Shown one piece after another: positions 16,761 through 24,658 of a stretch of DNA of 50,973 nucleotides. This stretch comes from Pseudomonas sp. (lineage in GTDB: Bacteria; Pseudomonadota; Gammaproteobacteria; Pseudomonadales; Pseudomonadaceae). The position numbers were made by a program, and so were the translations under genes. The stretch's first letter is position 1. The number at the start of each line of letters is the position of its first letter. The notes below the pieces were generated by a model. It saw nothing but the letters and a program-made list of their open reading frames with translations. It was not told the DNA's origin and did no database searches. The DNA lies in NCBI GenBank assembly GCA_030603065.1, contig JAUVYN010000014.1, positions 1 to 50,973 on the forward strand. The letters run 5' to 3'.

Positions 16761-18020
16761 TCAGCCTTCGACCAGCAGGCCGAGACCGTATACCGCCATG
16801 AAGCCGAAGGAGAAGGCCATAAGCAGCAGCCCGAGGCTGCGCAGATAAGTCATGAAGGTCAGGCCGGGCACCTTGCTCATGGCCACGATGCCCGCTGCGG
16901 AACCAATTATAAGCATTGAACCCCCTACTCCGACAGCATAAGTCAGGCCCATCCAGTCGGCGATACCCATCTGCAGATCGGATTTGAGCAACGCGGCAGT
17001 GAGCGGCACGTTGTCGATCAGCGCCGAGAGCAACCCCATCAGATAGTTTGCGGCCATGGGTGGAAGCAGGTCATAGAGCGCGGTCAGCCCCTGCAGCACA
17101 CCGATGAACTGCAGCATGCCGACCAGCAGCAGGACGCCCAGGAAGAACAACAGCGTCTCGAACTCGATGGCACGGATGTATTCCATGATCGGATCGTTGT
17201 CGATGTCTTCATTGAAAAAGCGTGCCACCAGGAACATGACCGCGAGCCCGGTGAGAAAGGTCAGGACTGGCGGTATGGCGAACAGCAGGCTGCCAAGAAT
17301 GGTGCAGAGGATGGTCCCGAGAAAAATGGCGCCGATCACCTGATCCACCCCACGCAATTCATGCCGCGCATTTCGTTCAACCATGACCTCACCGCTCAGG
17401 CCGACGGACAACAGTCCTGCGAGCAGCAGCACGGCCGCCAGCGACGGCAGTGTCAGCAGCAGAAGATGGGTGATTTCGACCCTGTCAGCGAGGAAAATCA
17501 TCAGCGTGGTCACGTCGCCGGTGATCATTGCCACGCCGCCCGAGTTCACAGCGAACACCACCAGCGTCACGAAACGCAGCGTTTTCTTCAGTTCCAGTCG
17601 CAGGCTGAGCACCAGTGCAACCGAGACCAGGGTGGCGGTGATATTGTCGGCGATGGATGAGAAGACGAAGCAGAACAGACCGGTCAGAAGCAGCAGCTTT
17701 CGCTCGGTGATGCGCCCGGGCAGCACCGAGTAGATGATGTTCTCGATCAGCCCCTTCTTGTTCAGGTAGGCGACGAAGGTCATGGTCGCCAGCAGAAACA
17801 GCCAGAGGCTGGCGATATCCAGAATGTTGTGGTTCAGCGCTGCCTGCACCTGGCCACGAAATGCCTCATCGGGCGCGGCGACGAACAGCACCATCCAGGC
17901 CAGTGCGCCGAAAAACAGCACCACCTTGGCCTTGTTGACGTGAATGACCTCTTCCAGCACGACACCCAGAAACGCTGCGATCGCCATCAGGATCAACAGC
18001 ACCTGCACACCGCTTTGCAT
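16761..18020 (-). CDS. nhaD: NhaD-type Na+/H+ antiporter
   Basis: 419 residues, about 12 membrane spans. Segments such as EEVIHVNKAKVVLFFGALAW, FSSIADNITATLVSVAL, NSGGVAMITGDVTTLMIF and ALIDNVPLTAALL are typical of NhaD in the ion-transporter superfamily, found mainly in marine and halophilic gammaproteobacteria. It exports Na+ (or Li+) in exchange for protons. The gene is embedded in the riboflavin operon, 12 bases from ribD and 26 from riboflavin synthase, so it is probably co-transcribed. In P. aeruginosa, as I recall, ribD and riboflavin synthase are adjacent, which makes this an insertion. Confidence 0.92.
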   Translation of the reverse strand: MQSGVQVLLILMAIAAFLGVVLEEVIHVNKAKVVLFFGALAWMVLFVAAPDEAFRGQVQAALNHNILDIASLWLFLLATMTFVAYLNKKGLIENIIYSVLPGRITERKLLLLTGLFCFVFSSIADNITATLVSVALVLSLRLELKKTLRFVTLVVFAVNSGGVAMITGDVTTLMIFLADRVEITHLLLLTLPSLAAVLLLAGLLSVGLSGEVMVERNARHELRGVDQVIGAIFLGTILCTILGSLLFAIPPVLTFLTGLAVMFLVARFFNEDIDNDPIMEYIRAIEFETLLFFLGVLLLVGMLQFIGVLQGLTALYDLLPPMAANYLMGLLSALIDNVPLTAALLKSDLQMGIADWMGLTYAVGVGGSMLIIGSAAGIVAMSKVPGLTFMTYLRSLGLLLMAFSFGFMAVYGLGLLVEG

Positions 18021-18032
18021 GATTTGACACTC

Positions 18033-19166
18033 TCAGGTAGGAAAAACCGGTCGCGCCGTGATGCGCCAGTCACGGCCTATGGCCCGCACGTCCGTGATAT
18101 CCATATCCATGGCCTGCGCCATGTTGTCCAGTGGCAGCTCCAGCAGGGGTCGCGCGCGGCTGCCGAGCAGCCTGGGCGCCATGTACACAATCAATTCATC
18201 GACCAGGCCAGCTCGGCAGAACGCGCCGGCCAGGGCAGCACCGGTCTCGACCAGCACTTCATTGCAGCCACGACTAGCCAGTTCGGCCAGTAGCCCCGGC
18301 AGATTCACGCGCTGACCGCTGTGATCGGGCAGCAGGAGCAACTCGGCCCCCACGGCAGAGTAGTCCGGAAGGGCCTGACGCGCCTCGGCAGCCACCACCA
18401 GAACCGGGCCTGCTTCACGGAACAGGCGACGATCGAGCGGCACCCGCTGGCGGCCATCGATCAGTACGCGCAATGGTTGCCGGTCACCTATCAGCGCCAG
18501 CTGCTCGGGCTCAAGCCCCATCTCTCCTGGCCGCAGGGTCAGCGCCGAATCGTCCTGGAGCACGCTGTCCGCGCCGCTGATCACCGCGCCACTACGCCCC
18601 CGCAGACGCTGCACATCGGCCCGCGCATCCGGCCCGGTTATCCATTGGCTCTCACCGCTCGCCATCGCCGTGCGACCATCCAGACTCATTGCCAGCTTCA
18701 GCCGCACCAGCGGCAGCCCGCCCTGCATGCGCTTGATGAAACCGGGATTGAGTGCGCGCGCCTGATCCTCGAGCACACCGGATTCGACCTGAATGCCCGC
18801 CGCTCGCAACCGCTCCAGGCCGCGGCCGGCAACCAGCGGGTTGGGGTCCTGCATGGCGGCTACCACCCTCGACACACCGGCCTTGACCAGCGCGTCGGCG
18901 CAGGGGGGGGTGCGACCGAAATGGCTGCAGGGTTCGAGTGTCACGTAGGCGGTGGCACCGCGGGCACGGTCACCGGCCTGCGCGAGCGCATTGACCTCGG
19001 CATGACCCTCACCGGCACGGACATGCCAACCCTCCCCCACCACGTCCCCATCACGCCAGAGCACGCAGCCCACGCGCGGATTGGGTTCGGTGGTATAGAG
19101 GCCGCGGGCCGCCAGCTGCAAGGCAAGGGCCATGAGTTCGCGGTCGCGCACGCAGCTGTCAGGCAT
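18033..19166 (-). CDS. ribD: Bifunctional riboflavin deaminase/reductase RibD
   Basis: 377 residues. The N-terminal cytidine-deaminase-like domain has the zinc site HAEVNAL and the pair of cysteines in [13 protein letters not shown]. The C-terminal reductase domain has [24 protein letters not shown] and a later NADPH-fold part with [12 protein letters not shown]. It deaminates the pyrimidine product of RibA and reduces the ribosyl side chain. The ATG at 19166 overlaps the nrdR stop by 8 bases, so the two genes are translationally coupled. Confidence 0.97.
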   Translation of the reverse strand: MPDSCVRDRELMALALQLAARGLYTTEPNPRVGCVLWRDGDVVGEGWHVRAGEGHAEVNALAQAGDRARGATAYVTLEPCSHFGRTPPCADALVKAGVSRVVAAMQDPNPLVAGRGLERLRAAGIQVESGVLEDQARALNPGFIKRMQGGLPLVRLKLAMSLDGRTAMASGESQWITGPDARADVQRLRGRSGAVISGADSVLQDDSALTLRPGEMGLEPEQLALIGDRQPLRVLIDGRQRVPLDRRLFREAGPVLVVAAEARQALPDYSAVGAELLLLPDHSGQRVNLPGLLAELASRGCNEVLVETGAALAGAFCRAGLVDELIVYMAPRLLGSRARPLLELPLDNMAQAMDMDITDVRAIGRDWRITARPVFPT

Positions 19167-19632
19167 CCGGCTCGCCCTGGTTGCGTCGCGACAGACGCTC
19201 GATTTCCTCGCGGAACTGATTCAGATCCTGAAAGCGTCGATAGACGGAGGCGAAGCGGATGTAGGCGACTTCATCGAGCTGCTTGAGCTCGTTCATCACC
19301 ATTTCGCCCACTACCATGGCCTTGACCTCGCGCTCACCGGTAGCACGCAGGCGATGCTTGATATGACCAATGGCGGCCTCTATCTGCTCGACACTGACCG
19401 GGCGCTTCTCCAACGCTCGGAGCAGGCCGGCACGCAGCTTGTCCTCATCGAAGGGCTGCCGGCGCCCGTCCTGCTTGATCACCCGCGGGAGGACCAGTTC
19501 GGCGGTCTCGAAGGTGGTGAAACGTTCCTGGCAGGCCAGGCATTCGCGACGACGACGCACCTGATCGCCATCGGCAACCAGTCGCGAATCGATCACCTTG
19601 GTGTCGTTGGCACCACAGAACGGACAATGCAT
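19159..19632 (-). CDS. nrdR: Transcriptional repressor NrdR
   Basis: 157 residues. A zinc ribbon (MHCPFCGA at the start and [11 protein letters not shown] around residue 32-43) is followed by the ATP-cone domain ([14 protein letters not shown]). NrdR senses ATP/dATP and represses ribonucleotide reductase genes through NrdR boxes. It is first in the minus-strand unit that continues into ribD. The 109-base gap to the divergent methyltransferase gene must hold its promoter; a weak TTTATT/TAACAT pair with 17-base spacing can be found there, but nothing convincing. Confidence 0.97.
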   Translation of the reverse strand: MHCPFCGANDTKVIDSRLVADGDQVRRRRECLACQERFTTFETAELVLPRVIKQDGRRQPFDEDKLRAGLLRALEKRPVSVEQIEAAIGHIKHRLRATGEREVKAMVVGEMVMNELKQLDEVAYIRFASVYRRFQDLNQFREEIERLSRRNQGEPDA

Positions 19633-19741
19633 GGAGCGGACCCTGCGCCTTGAGAATGCGCGCCCATGTTACTCCCAAGTCCGCTTCGAATAAATCGCCG
19701 CAAGCCTTACACTGCAGCGCTCGTATCGCCGGAGCCAGACC

Positions 19742-20398
19742 ATGACCCTCGATCTGCTGGAACGTCAGTTGCACCAGGTGCTGCCAGCAGCCCATCTGCA
19801 CCCGACTTCGCTCCCCGCGCTCGGTACCCTGCAGCTATGGCTGCTTGATCCGACCAACCTGAACCGCGCCTTCGCCAGCGACGAGACCCAGCGCCTGCTC
19901 GACAATCCGCCCTACTGGGGCTTCTGCTGGGGCAGCGGACTGGCGCTGGCGCGCTGGGTGCTGGACCACCCCGAGGTTGTGCGCGGTAAGCGCGTGCTGG
20001 ATTTCGGCTCGGGCTCGGGCGTGGTGGCACTGGCCTGTGCCCACGCCGGTGCCGCCACGAGCGTTGCCTGCGACCTGGATAGCGATGCACTGCTGGCTTG
20101 CCGCCTGAATGCCGAGCTGAACGGGCTCGAGCTGCATTTGGCGGACGATTATTTCGCCGTGGCCGGTGAGCTGGACATCATCTTCGCCGCCGACGTGCTC
20201 TATGACCGTGACAATCGGGCGTTTCTCGACCACTTCGCCGAGCGCGCCGGGCAGGTGCTGGTAGCGGACTCCCGGGTACGCGACCTGAAGCATCCCGGCT
20301 ATCTCCGGCTGGCAACTCTGGAAGGGCAGACCCTGCCGGATCTGGGCGAGCCGCTCGAGTTTCGCCAGGTTGCGCTCTACGGCCGGGGGCTTGATTAA
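19742..20398 (+). CDS. Class I SAM-dependent methyltransferase, protein-lysine/PrmA-like family
   Basis: 218 residues. The N-terminal part has PPYWGFCWGSGLALARW, followed by motif I VLDFGSGSGVVALACAHAGA, an acidic ACDLDSDAL and a later DIIFAADVLYDRDN. This order matches the small PrmA/ETFB-lysine methyltransferase group (often annotated nicotinamide N-methylase). It transfers a methyl group from SAM, probably to a protein lysine; the target cannot be told. GGAG lies upstream of the ATG. It is divergent from nrdR and 49 bases from the thioredoxin gene, with which it may form an operon. Confidence 0.85.
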   Translation: MTLDLLERQLHQVLPAAHLHPTSLPALGTLQLWLLDPTNLNRAFASDETQRLLDNPPYWGFCWGSGLALARWVLDHPEVVRGKRVLDFGSGSGVVALACAHAGAATSVACDLDSDALLACRLNAELNGLELHLADDYFAVAGELDIIFAADVLYDRDNRAFLDHFAERAGQVLVADSRVRDLKHPGYLRLATLEGQTLPDLGEPLEFRQVALYGRGLD

Positions 20399-20447
20399 GC
20401 TCCCGGACACCCCCACATACCCTTAAACCCTGCAAGCGGACCAGAAC

Positions 20448-21329
20448 ATGAGCCAGTCTCCCTATATTTTCGACGTCACCGCGGACACCTTCGACCGCTA
20501 CGTGCTGGAAAACTCCTTTCACAAACCCGTTCTGGTGGACTTCTGGGCAGACTGGTGCGCCCCGTGCAAGGCCCTGATGCCGGTGCTGGCGAAGCTGACC
20601 GAAGGCTACGCCGGCGAGCTGCTGCTGGCCAAGGTGAACTGTGACGAACAGGCCGAGCTCACCCAGCGCTTCGGCATCCGCAGTCTGCCGACGGTGGTGC
20701 TGTTCAGGGATGGGCAGCCTGTGGATGGTTTTGCCGGCGCCCAACCGGAAAGTGCCATCCGCAGCATGCTCGAGCCGCATCTTGCGCTGGGCGATATCCC
20801 CGCCGAAGAGGACGCGCCCGATCTTGCCGGCCAGGCCGAAGCGCTGCTCGAGCAAGCCGACTTCCAGGGTGCAATCGCCCTCCTGCAGCCGGCAATCAGC
20901 GAACAGCCGGATGATGCACTGCTATTGCTGCTCGCCAGAGCACTGGCCGGAGACGGCCAGCTCGACGAGGCCGAAGCCATACTCCCTGCGGTGAAGGATC
21001 GTGACACGCACAAGGGCGGACTGGCGGCAACGACAGCCCAGATCACCTTCCTGCGTCAGGCCGCTGGATTCCCGGCGAGGGAACTCCTGGAAGCCCGCCT
21101 GGCGGCCGATGCGGGCGACAGCGAAGCGCAATACCAATTGGCAATTCTGGATCTCGCTCGGCAACAGCCTGAGGTGGCGCTGGAGTCCCTTCTCTCGCTA
21201 TTTCAGCGTGATCGCGGCTACGCTGACAACGCGCCACAGAAGACGCTGCTGCAGGTATTCGATCTCCTCGGTGGTGAGCACCCACTTACCATCCGTTATC
21301 GCAGACGCATGTACCAGGCGCTCTACTGA
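20448..21329 (+). CDS. cnoX: CnoX/YbbN-type thioredoxin with TPR-like C-terminus
   Basis: 293 residues. The thioredoxin domain (1-110) has the active site WADWCAPCKALMPVL and the cis-proline loop RSLPTVVLF. The remaining two thirds is helical with repeat-like AEALLEQADFQGAIALL and DALLLLLARALAGDGQLDEAEAIL, as in YbbN/CnoX, a chaperedoxin that cooperates with GroEL under oxidative or hypochlorite stress. E. coli CnoX has a changed active site, whereas CAPC here suggests a redox-active form. It immediately precedes the zinc-type operon on the same strand, but that operon has its own promoter. Confidence 0.93.
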   Translation: MSQSPYIFDVTADTFDRYVLENSFHKPVLVDFWADWCAPCKALMPVLAKLTEGYAGELLLAKVNCDEQAELTQRFGIRSLPTVVLFRDGQPVDGFAGAQPESAIRSMLEPHLALGDIPAEEDAPDLAGQAEALLEQADFQGAIALLQPAISEQPDDALLLLLARALAGDGQLDEAEAILPAVKDRDTHKGGLAATTAQITFLRQAAGFPARELLEARLAADAGDSEAQYQLAILDLARQQPEVALESLLSLFQRDRGYADNAPQKTLLQVFDLLGGEHPLTIRYRRRMYQALY

Positions 21330-21354
21330 GCGCCCGGGGCTGCCTGGACAGCGC

Positions 21355-21383
21355 TTGGCCCAATTCGGGTTATAAGATAACAT
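21355..21383 (+). promoter_or_regulatory. Promoter of the zinc-uptake-type operon
   Basis: TTGGCC (21355-21360) and TAACAT (21378-21383) are separated by 17 bases and lie just upstream of the DUF2796 gene, whose ATG is at 21412 behind GGAGG. The -10 overlaps the Zur-like palindrome, so a repressor bound there would block RNA polymerase. Confidence 0.65.
21369..21381. promoter_or_regulatory. Zur box (zinc-uptake regulator operator)
   Basis: GTTATAAGATAAC is a perfect inverted repeat (GTTAT-N3-ATAAC) that agrees with the core of the gammaproteobacterial Zur consensus TGTTATANTATAACA. It overlaps the spacer and -10 of the promoter and precedes an operon whose homologues are zinc-regulated. Repression when zinc is plentiful is the expected outcome. 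Confidence 0.85.
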
Positions 21384-21411
21384 CGCGCTATCGTTCACTG
21401 GAGGTTCCCCC

Positions 21412-22068
21412 ATGCGTACCGTTCCGCTGATGTTTACCGGCCTGCTCGCCCTGACCCTCGCTGCTCCCGCATTCGCCCACAAGGCACATGACCATGCCCA
21501 TGACCACAAGCACGACCACGATCATCATCACGGCGACAGCCTGGGCGCGCACCAGCATGGCGTAGCCCAGCTGAATCTGGTGGTTGAAGGCAGTCGCATC
21601 GAAATGGAACTGGACAGCCCAGCCGACAACCTGGTCGGTTTCGAATACATTCCGAGCCGGGAAGAGGATCTGGCGAAGGTCCGCGCGGTGCGCGAGCAAC
21701 TCCAGGACGCCGCCAATCTGTTCCGTTTCCCCGCTGCGGCACAGTGCACCCAGCAGAACGCCAGCTTGAGCAGTCCGCTGTTCGCAGCGCTGGACGAGTC
21801 CGGTGCCGGGCATGCCGAACACCAGCATGAACACCAGCACGGCCATGCGCACGATCATCAGCATTCCGACGCGCAGGGCGCCTCGGCGCACAACGACATC
21901 GAGGCCCAGTACCAGTTCGAATGCGTCAACCCGGGTGCTCTGGACCGTATCGACGTCGTGCTGTTCGAGCAGTTTCCGGCTACCGAGCGTCTGGTACTTC
22001 AGGTTATCTCCGAAAAGGGCCAGCAGGGCGGTGAGCTGACCGCAGCGCAGAACGTCATCCGTTTCTGA
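21412..22068 (+). CDS. Periplasmic His-rich DUF2796 protein (ZrgA-like)
   Basis: 218 residues. A signal peptide (LMFTGLLALTLAAPAFA) is followed at once by a His/Asp-rich tract (residues about 23-41), then GAHQHGVAQLNLVVEG, the DUF2796 hallmark. A second His-rich loop lies at about 137-157, and the protein ends TERLVLQVISEKGQQGG. The two His clusters suggest zinc binding in the periplasm. In Vibrio the ZrgA family protein belongs to a zinc-uptake system with an ABC pair and a DUF3299 protein, exactly the set found here. The Zur box upstream supports a zinc role. In P. aeruginosa the matching operon is, as I recall, PA4063-PA4066. Confidence 0.9.
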   Translation: MRTVPLMFTGLLALTLAAPAFAHKAHDHAHDHKHDHDHHHGDSLGAHQHGVAQLNLVVEGSRIEMELDSPADNLVGFEYIPSREEDLAKVRAVREQLQDAANLFRFPAAAQCTQQNASLSSPLFAALDESGAGHAEHQHEHQHGHAHDHQHSDAQGASAHNDIEAQYQFECVNPGALDRIDVVLFEQFPATERLVLQVISEKGQQGGELTAAQNVIRF

Positions 22069-22145
22069 GTCGAATCGCATGTGCCGGGTGGGCATTGCCC
22101 CCCGGCATTGCTACCCTCGCCTTTTTAGCCAAGCAAGTGATCGAG

Positions 22146-22859
22146 ATGACCCAATCCGTCATACAGGTCGAGGGCCTGCATTATGCCTGGCCCAAACAGC
22201 CTCCGTTGCTCGCTATCGACCGATTTATGCTCGGTGCCGGCGAGCGAGTCTTTCTCAAGGGCCCGTCCGGCAGCGGAAAGACGACTCTTCTGGGCCTGCT
22301 CGGCGGAGTCTACCTGGCCGACAGCGGGACCATCCGTCTGCTCGGCGAGGATCTGGCACGCATGTCATCCTTTCGCCGCGACCGCTTTCGTGCCGACCAC
22401 ACGGGCTACATCTTCCAGATGTTCAACCTGCTCCCCTATCTTTCGGTAGTCGAGAATGTCACCCTGCCCTGCCAGTTCTCGCCGCTGCGCCGGCAACGCG
22501 CGCTCGCGCGTCATCCCGACCTGCCCACCGCGGCGCGCAGCCTGCTGGCGAGTCTTGGCCTCAGCGACTCGAGCCTGCTTTCCCGGCGCGTGACCGAACT
22601 GTCCATCGGGCAGCAGCAGCGGGTTGCCGCGGCGCGCGCGCTGATAGGCAGCCCTGAGCTGGTGATCGCCGATGAGCCCACGTCAGCACTCGATGCCGAT
22701 ACCCGCGAAGTCTTTCTCGAGCTGCTCTTCGCCGAGTGCACCGCAGCCGGGAGCAGCCTGCTGTTCGTCAGCCATGATTCATCGCTCGAGCCGCTGTTCG
22801 ATCGGGCACTGTCTCTTCGCGACATAAACCGGGCCGCCGCGTCCCAGGAGATCAGTTGA
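22146..22859 (+). CDS. ABC transporter ATP-binding protein of the zinc-type operon (ZrgB-like)
   Basis: 237 residues from ATG 22146; a longer in-frame start at 22095 adds a stretch with no family similarity. Walker A GPSGSGKTTLLGLLGG, Q-loop segment YIFQMFNLLPYLSVVENV, signature ELSIGQQQRVAAARAL and Walker B LVIADEPTSALD are all intact. It belongs to the LolD/MacB-type ATPases that work with FtsX-like permeases. Its stop overlaps the permease start (TGATG). It should energise the permease at 22859-24121; whether the pair moves zinc, a zinc chaperone or a lipoprotein is not settled by sequence. Confidence 0.92.
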   Translation: MTQSVIQVEGLHYAWPKQPPLLAIDRFMLGAGERVFLKGPSGSGKTTLLGLLGGVYLADSGTIRLLGEDLARMSSFRRDRFRADHTGYIFQMFNLLPYLSVVENVTLPCQFSPLRRQRALARHPDLPTAARSLLASLGLSDSSLLSRRVTELSIGQQQRVAAARALIGSPELVIADEPTSALDADTREVFLELLFAECTAAGSSLLFVSHDSSLEPLFDRALSLRDINRAAASQEIS

Positions 22860-24121
22860 TGTACCTGCTGCGCCTGGCGGTGAAGAGCCTCGGCAACCGC
22901 CGCTTCTCGGCCATTCTGACCGTCATTGCGATTGCCCTGAGTGTGACGCTCCTGCTCGCCGTCGAAAAGGTTCGTACCGAAGCCCGCGCCAGCTTCGCCA
23001 GCACCATTGCCGGCACCGATCTGATCGTCGGCGCGCGTTCCGGCTCGGTGCAGCTGCTGCTCTACTCGGTGTTTCGCATTGGTAATGCAACCAACAACAT
23101 TCGCTGGGAAAGTTTTCAGCACTTTGCCGAACACCCGCGGGTGGAGTGGGCTATCCCGCTGTCGCTTGGCGACTCTCATCGCGGCTACATGGTGATGGGC
23201 ACCGACCACCGCTATTTCGAACACTTTCGCTATGGCCGAAGGCAGAGCTTGAGCTTCACTGCCGGAGATCGCTTCGATGACCTCTACGACGCCGTTCTCG
23301 GTGCAGACGTCGCGCGCGAACTGGGCTACGGCCTCGGTACCGAACTGGTGCTGGCCCACGGAACCGGCGCAGTGAGCTTCGTCGACCACGCCGACAAGCC
23401 ATTTCAGGTCAGCGGAATTCTCGCCCGGACCGGCACGCCAGTCGATCGAACCATTCACATCAGTCTGCAGGGGATGGAGGCGCTGCATGTGGACTGGCAG
23501 CAGGGCATGCCTGCGCGGGGCGCCGCGGCGATCAGCGCGGAACAGGCGCGCGAGATGGACCTGACGCCGAAGGCGATCACCGCCATGCTGTTGGGGCTGA
23601 CCAATCGAATCAGCACCTTCGCTGTCCAGCGAGAGATCAATCAGTACCGTGGGGAGCCCTTGCTGGCAATTCTTCCCGGGGTGGCCCTGCAGGAACTGTG
23701 GAGCCTGCTCGGCGTGGCCGAAAAAGCACTGTTTATCGTTTCCGGATTTGTCGTGCTGACCGGGTTGGTAGGCATGCTCACCGCCATCCTCAGCAGCCTC
23801 AACGAACGTCGCAGGGAAATGGCGATTCTCCGCTCTGTCGGCGCCAAACCCCGCCATATCTTTGGGCTGCTGCTGCTCGAGGCCTTCAGTCTGGCTTTGG
23901 CAGGCGTCCTGCTGGGGCTGGCATTCATGTATCTCGGCCTGTGGATCGCTCAACCAGTCATCCTGTCGCAGTACGGGCTTTACATCGCCATCACTCCGCC
24001 GTCGCTGTATCAATGGGGTTTGCTTGGCGTTATTCTCTGCGCGAGCATTCTGATGGGTAGCGTCCCGGCCTGGCGAGCCTATCGCCAGTCACTGGTAGAT
24101 GGCCTGTCGATACGAATCTGA
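22859..24121 (+). CDS. FtsX/MacB-type ABC permease of the zinc-type operon
   Basis: 420 residues. One N-terminal span (about 17-36, AILTVIAIALSVTLLLAV) is followed by a large periplasmic domain of about 230 residues and three C-terminal spans with the FtsX-domain motif LNERRREMAILRSVGAKPRHIFGLLLLEA. The ATG at 22859 overlaps the stop of the ATPase gene; a TTG one codon earlier is unlikely to be used. This topology belongs to the MacB/LolCE superfamily, which often transmits mechanical work to the periplasm rather than forming a channel. That is unusual for a metal importer and leaves the mechanism open. Confidence 0.9.
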   Translation: MYLLRLAVKSLGNRRFSAILTVIAIALSVTLLLAVEKVRTEARASFASTIAGTDLIVGARSGSVQLLLYSVFRIGNATNNIRWESFQHFAEHPRVEWAIPLSLGDSHRGYMVMGTDHRYFEHFRYGRRQSLSFTAGDRFDDLYDAVLGADVARELGYGLGTELVLAHGTGAVSFVDHADKPFQVSGILARTGTPVDRTIHISLQGMEALHVDWQQGMPARGAAAISAEQAREMDLTPKAITAMLLGLTNRISTFAVQREINQYRGEPLLAILPGVALQELWSLLGVAEKALFIVSGFVVLTGLVGMLTAILSSLNERRREMAILRSVGAKPRHIFGLLLLEAFSLALAGVLLGLAFMYLGLWIAQPVILSQYGLYIAITPPSLYQWGLLGVILCASILMGSVPAWRAYRQSLVDGLSIRI

Positions 24122-24131
24122 GAGGTATGTG

Positions 24132-24647
24132 ATGCGCGCAGGAGCAATGATATTCGCCAGCCTGCTGGTCATTCTGACGCTGCCCGCCCAGGCAGCGCAG
24201 AAACTGAGCTGGGGTGAGCTCGTGCCACCCGATGCCAGGAGCCTGCTGGGCATGCCGCAGCCGGTCCATGACCTGTCGGACCTTGCCGACGCACTGGAAG
24301 GCGAGTACGGCGATCCCGCAGTGCAGATGGAGCCCAACGCGCCGGTAGTCGCCGAACTGGACGGCCGCGAGGTCATGCTGCCTGGGTACATAGTGCCGCT
24401 CGGCATCAGTGAGCGCGGTGAGGTGAACGAGTTTCTGCTAGTACCCTATTTCGGCGCCTGCATTCATGTACCACCCCCGCCTTCCAACCAGATCGTTTAC
24501 GTGACCAGCGATCGGGGCGTAAAACTCGAAGCACTGTACCAGCCTTTCTGGGTGACCGGTCCGATGCAGGTCGAGCAGACCGAGAGTGATCTGGCGAACG
24601 CCGGCTACCGCATCGTTGCCTCTGCGATCGAGCCCTACATTTACTGA
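24132..24647 (+). CDS. Periplasmic DUF3299 protein (ZrgE-like)
   Basis: 171 residues from ATG 24132 with AGAGG six bases upstream. A signal peptide (MIFASLLVILTLPAQA) precedes the mature protein. Conserved features are VMLPGYIVPLG, FLLVPYFGACIHVPPPPSNQ (a Cys-x-His pair that could bind metal or be redox-active) and a C-terminal YRIVASAIEPYIY. The family is found with DUF2796 and FtsX-type ABC genes in Zur-regulated operons. It is the last gene of the operon and ends 11 bases from the convergent TPR gene; no terminator hairpin separates them. Confidence 0.9.
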   Translation: MRAGAMIFASLLVILTLPAQAAQKLSWGELVPPDARSLLGMPQPVHDLSDLADALEGEYGDPAVQMEPNAPVVAELDGREVMLPGYIVPLGISERGEVNEFLLVPYFGACIHVPPPPSNQIVYVTSDRGVKLEALYQPFWVTGPMQVEQTESDLANAGYRIVASAIEPYIY

Positions 24648-24658
24648 TCAGCTACTGA

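Noticed and set aside
14895-19741. FMN riboswitch for the riboflavin genes
   Set aside because: No gap in this stretch is long enough or has the conserved RFN pattern; the largest (109 bases before nrdR and 57 before ribH) do not match. A riboswitch-controlled copy may exist elsewhere.
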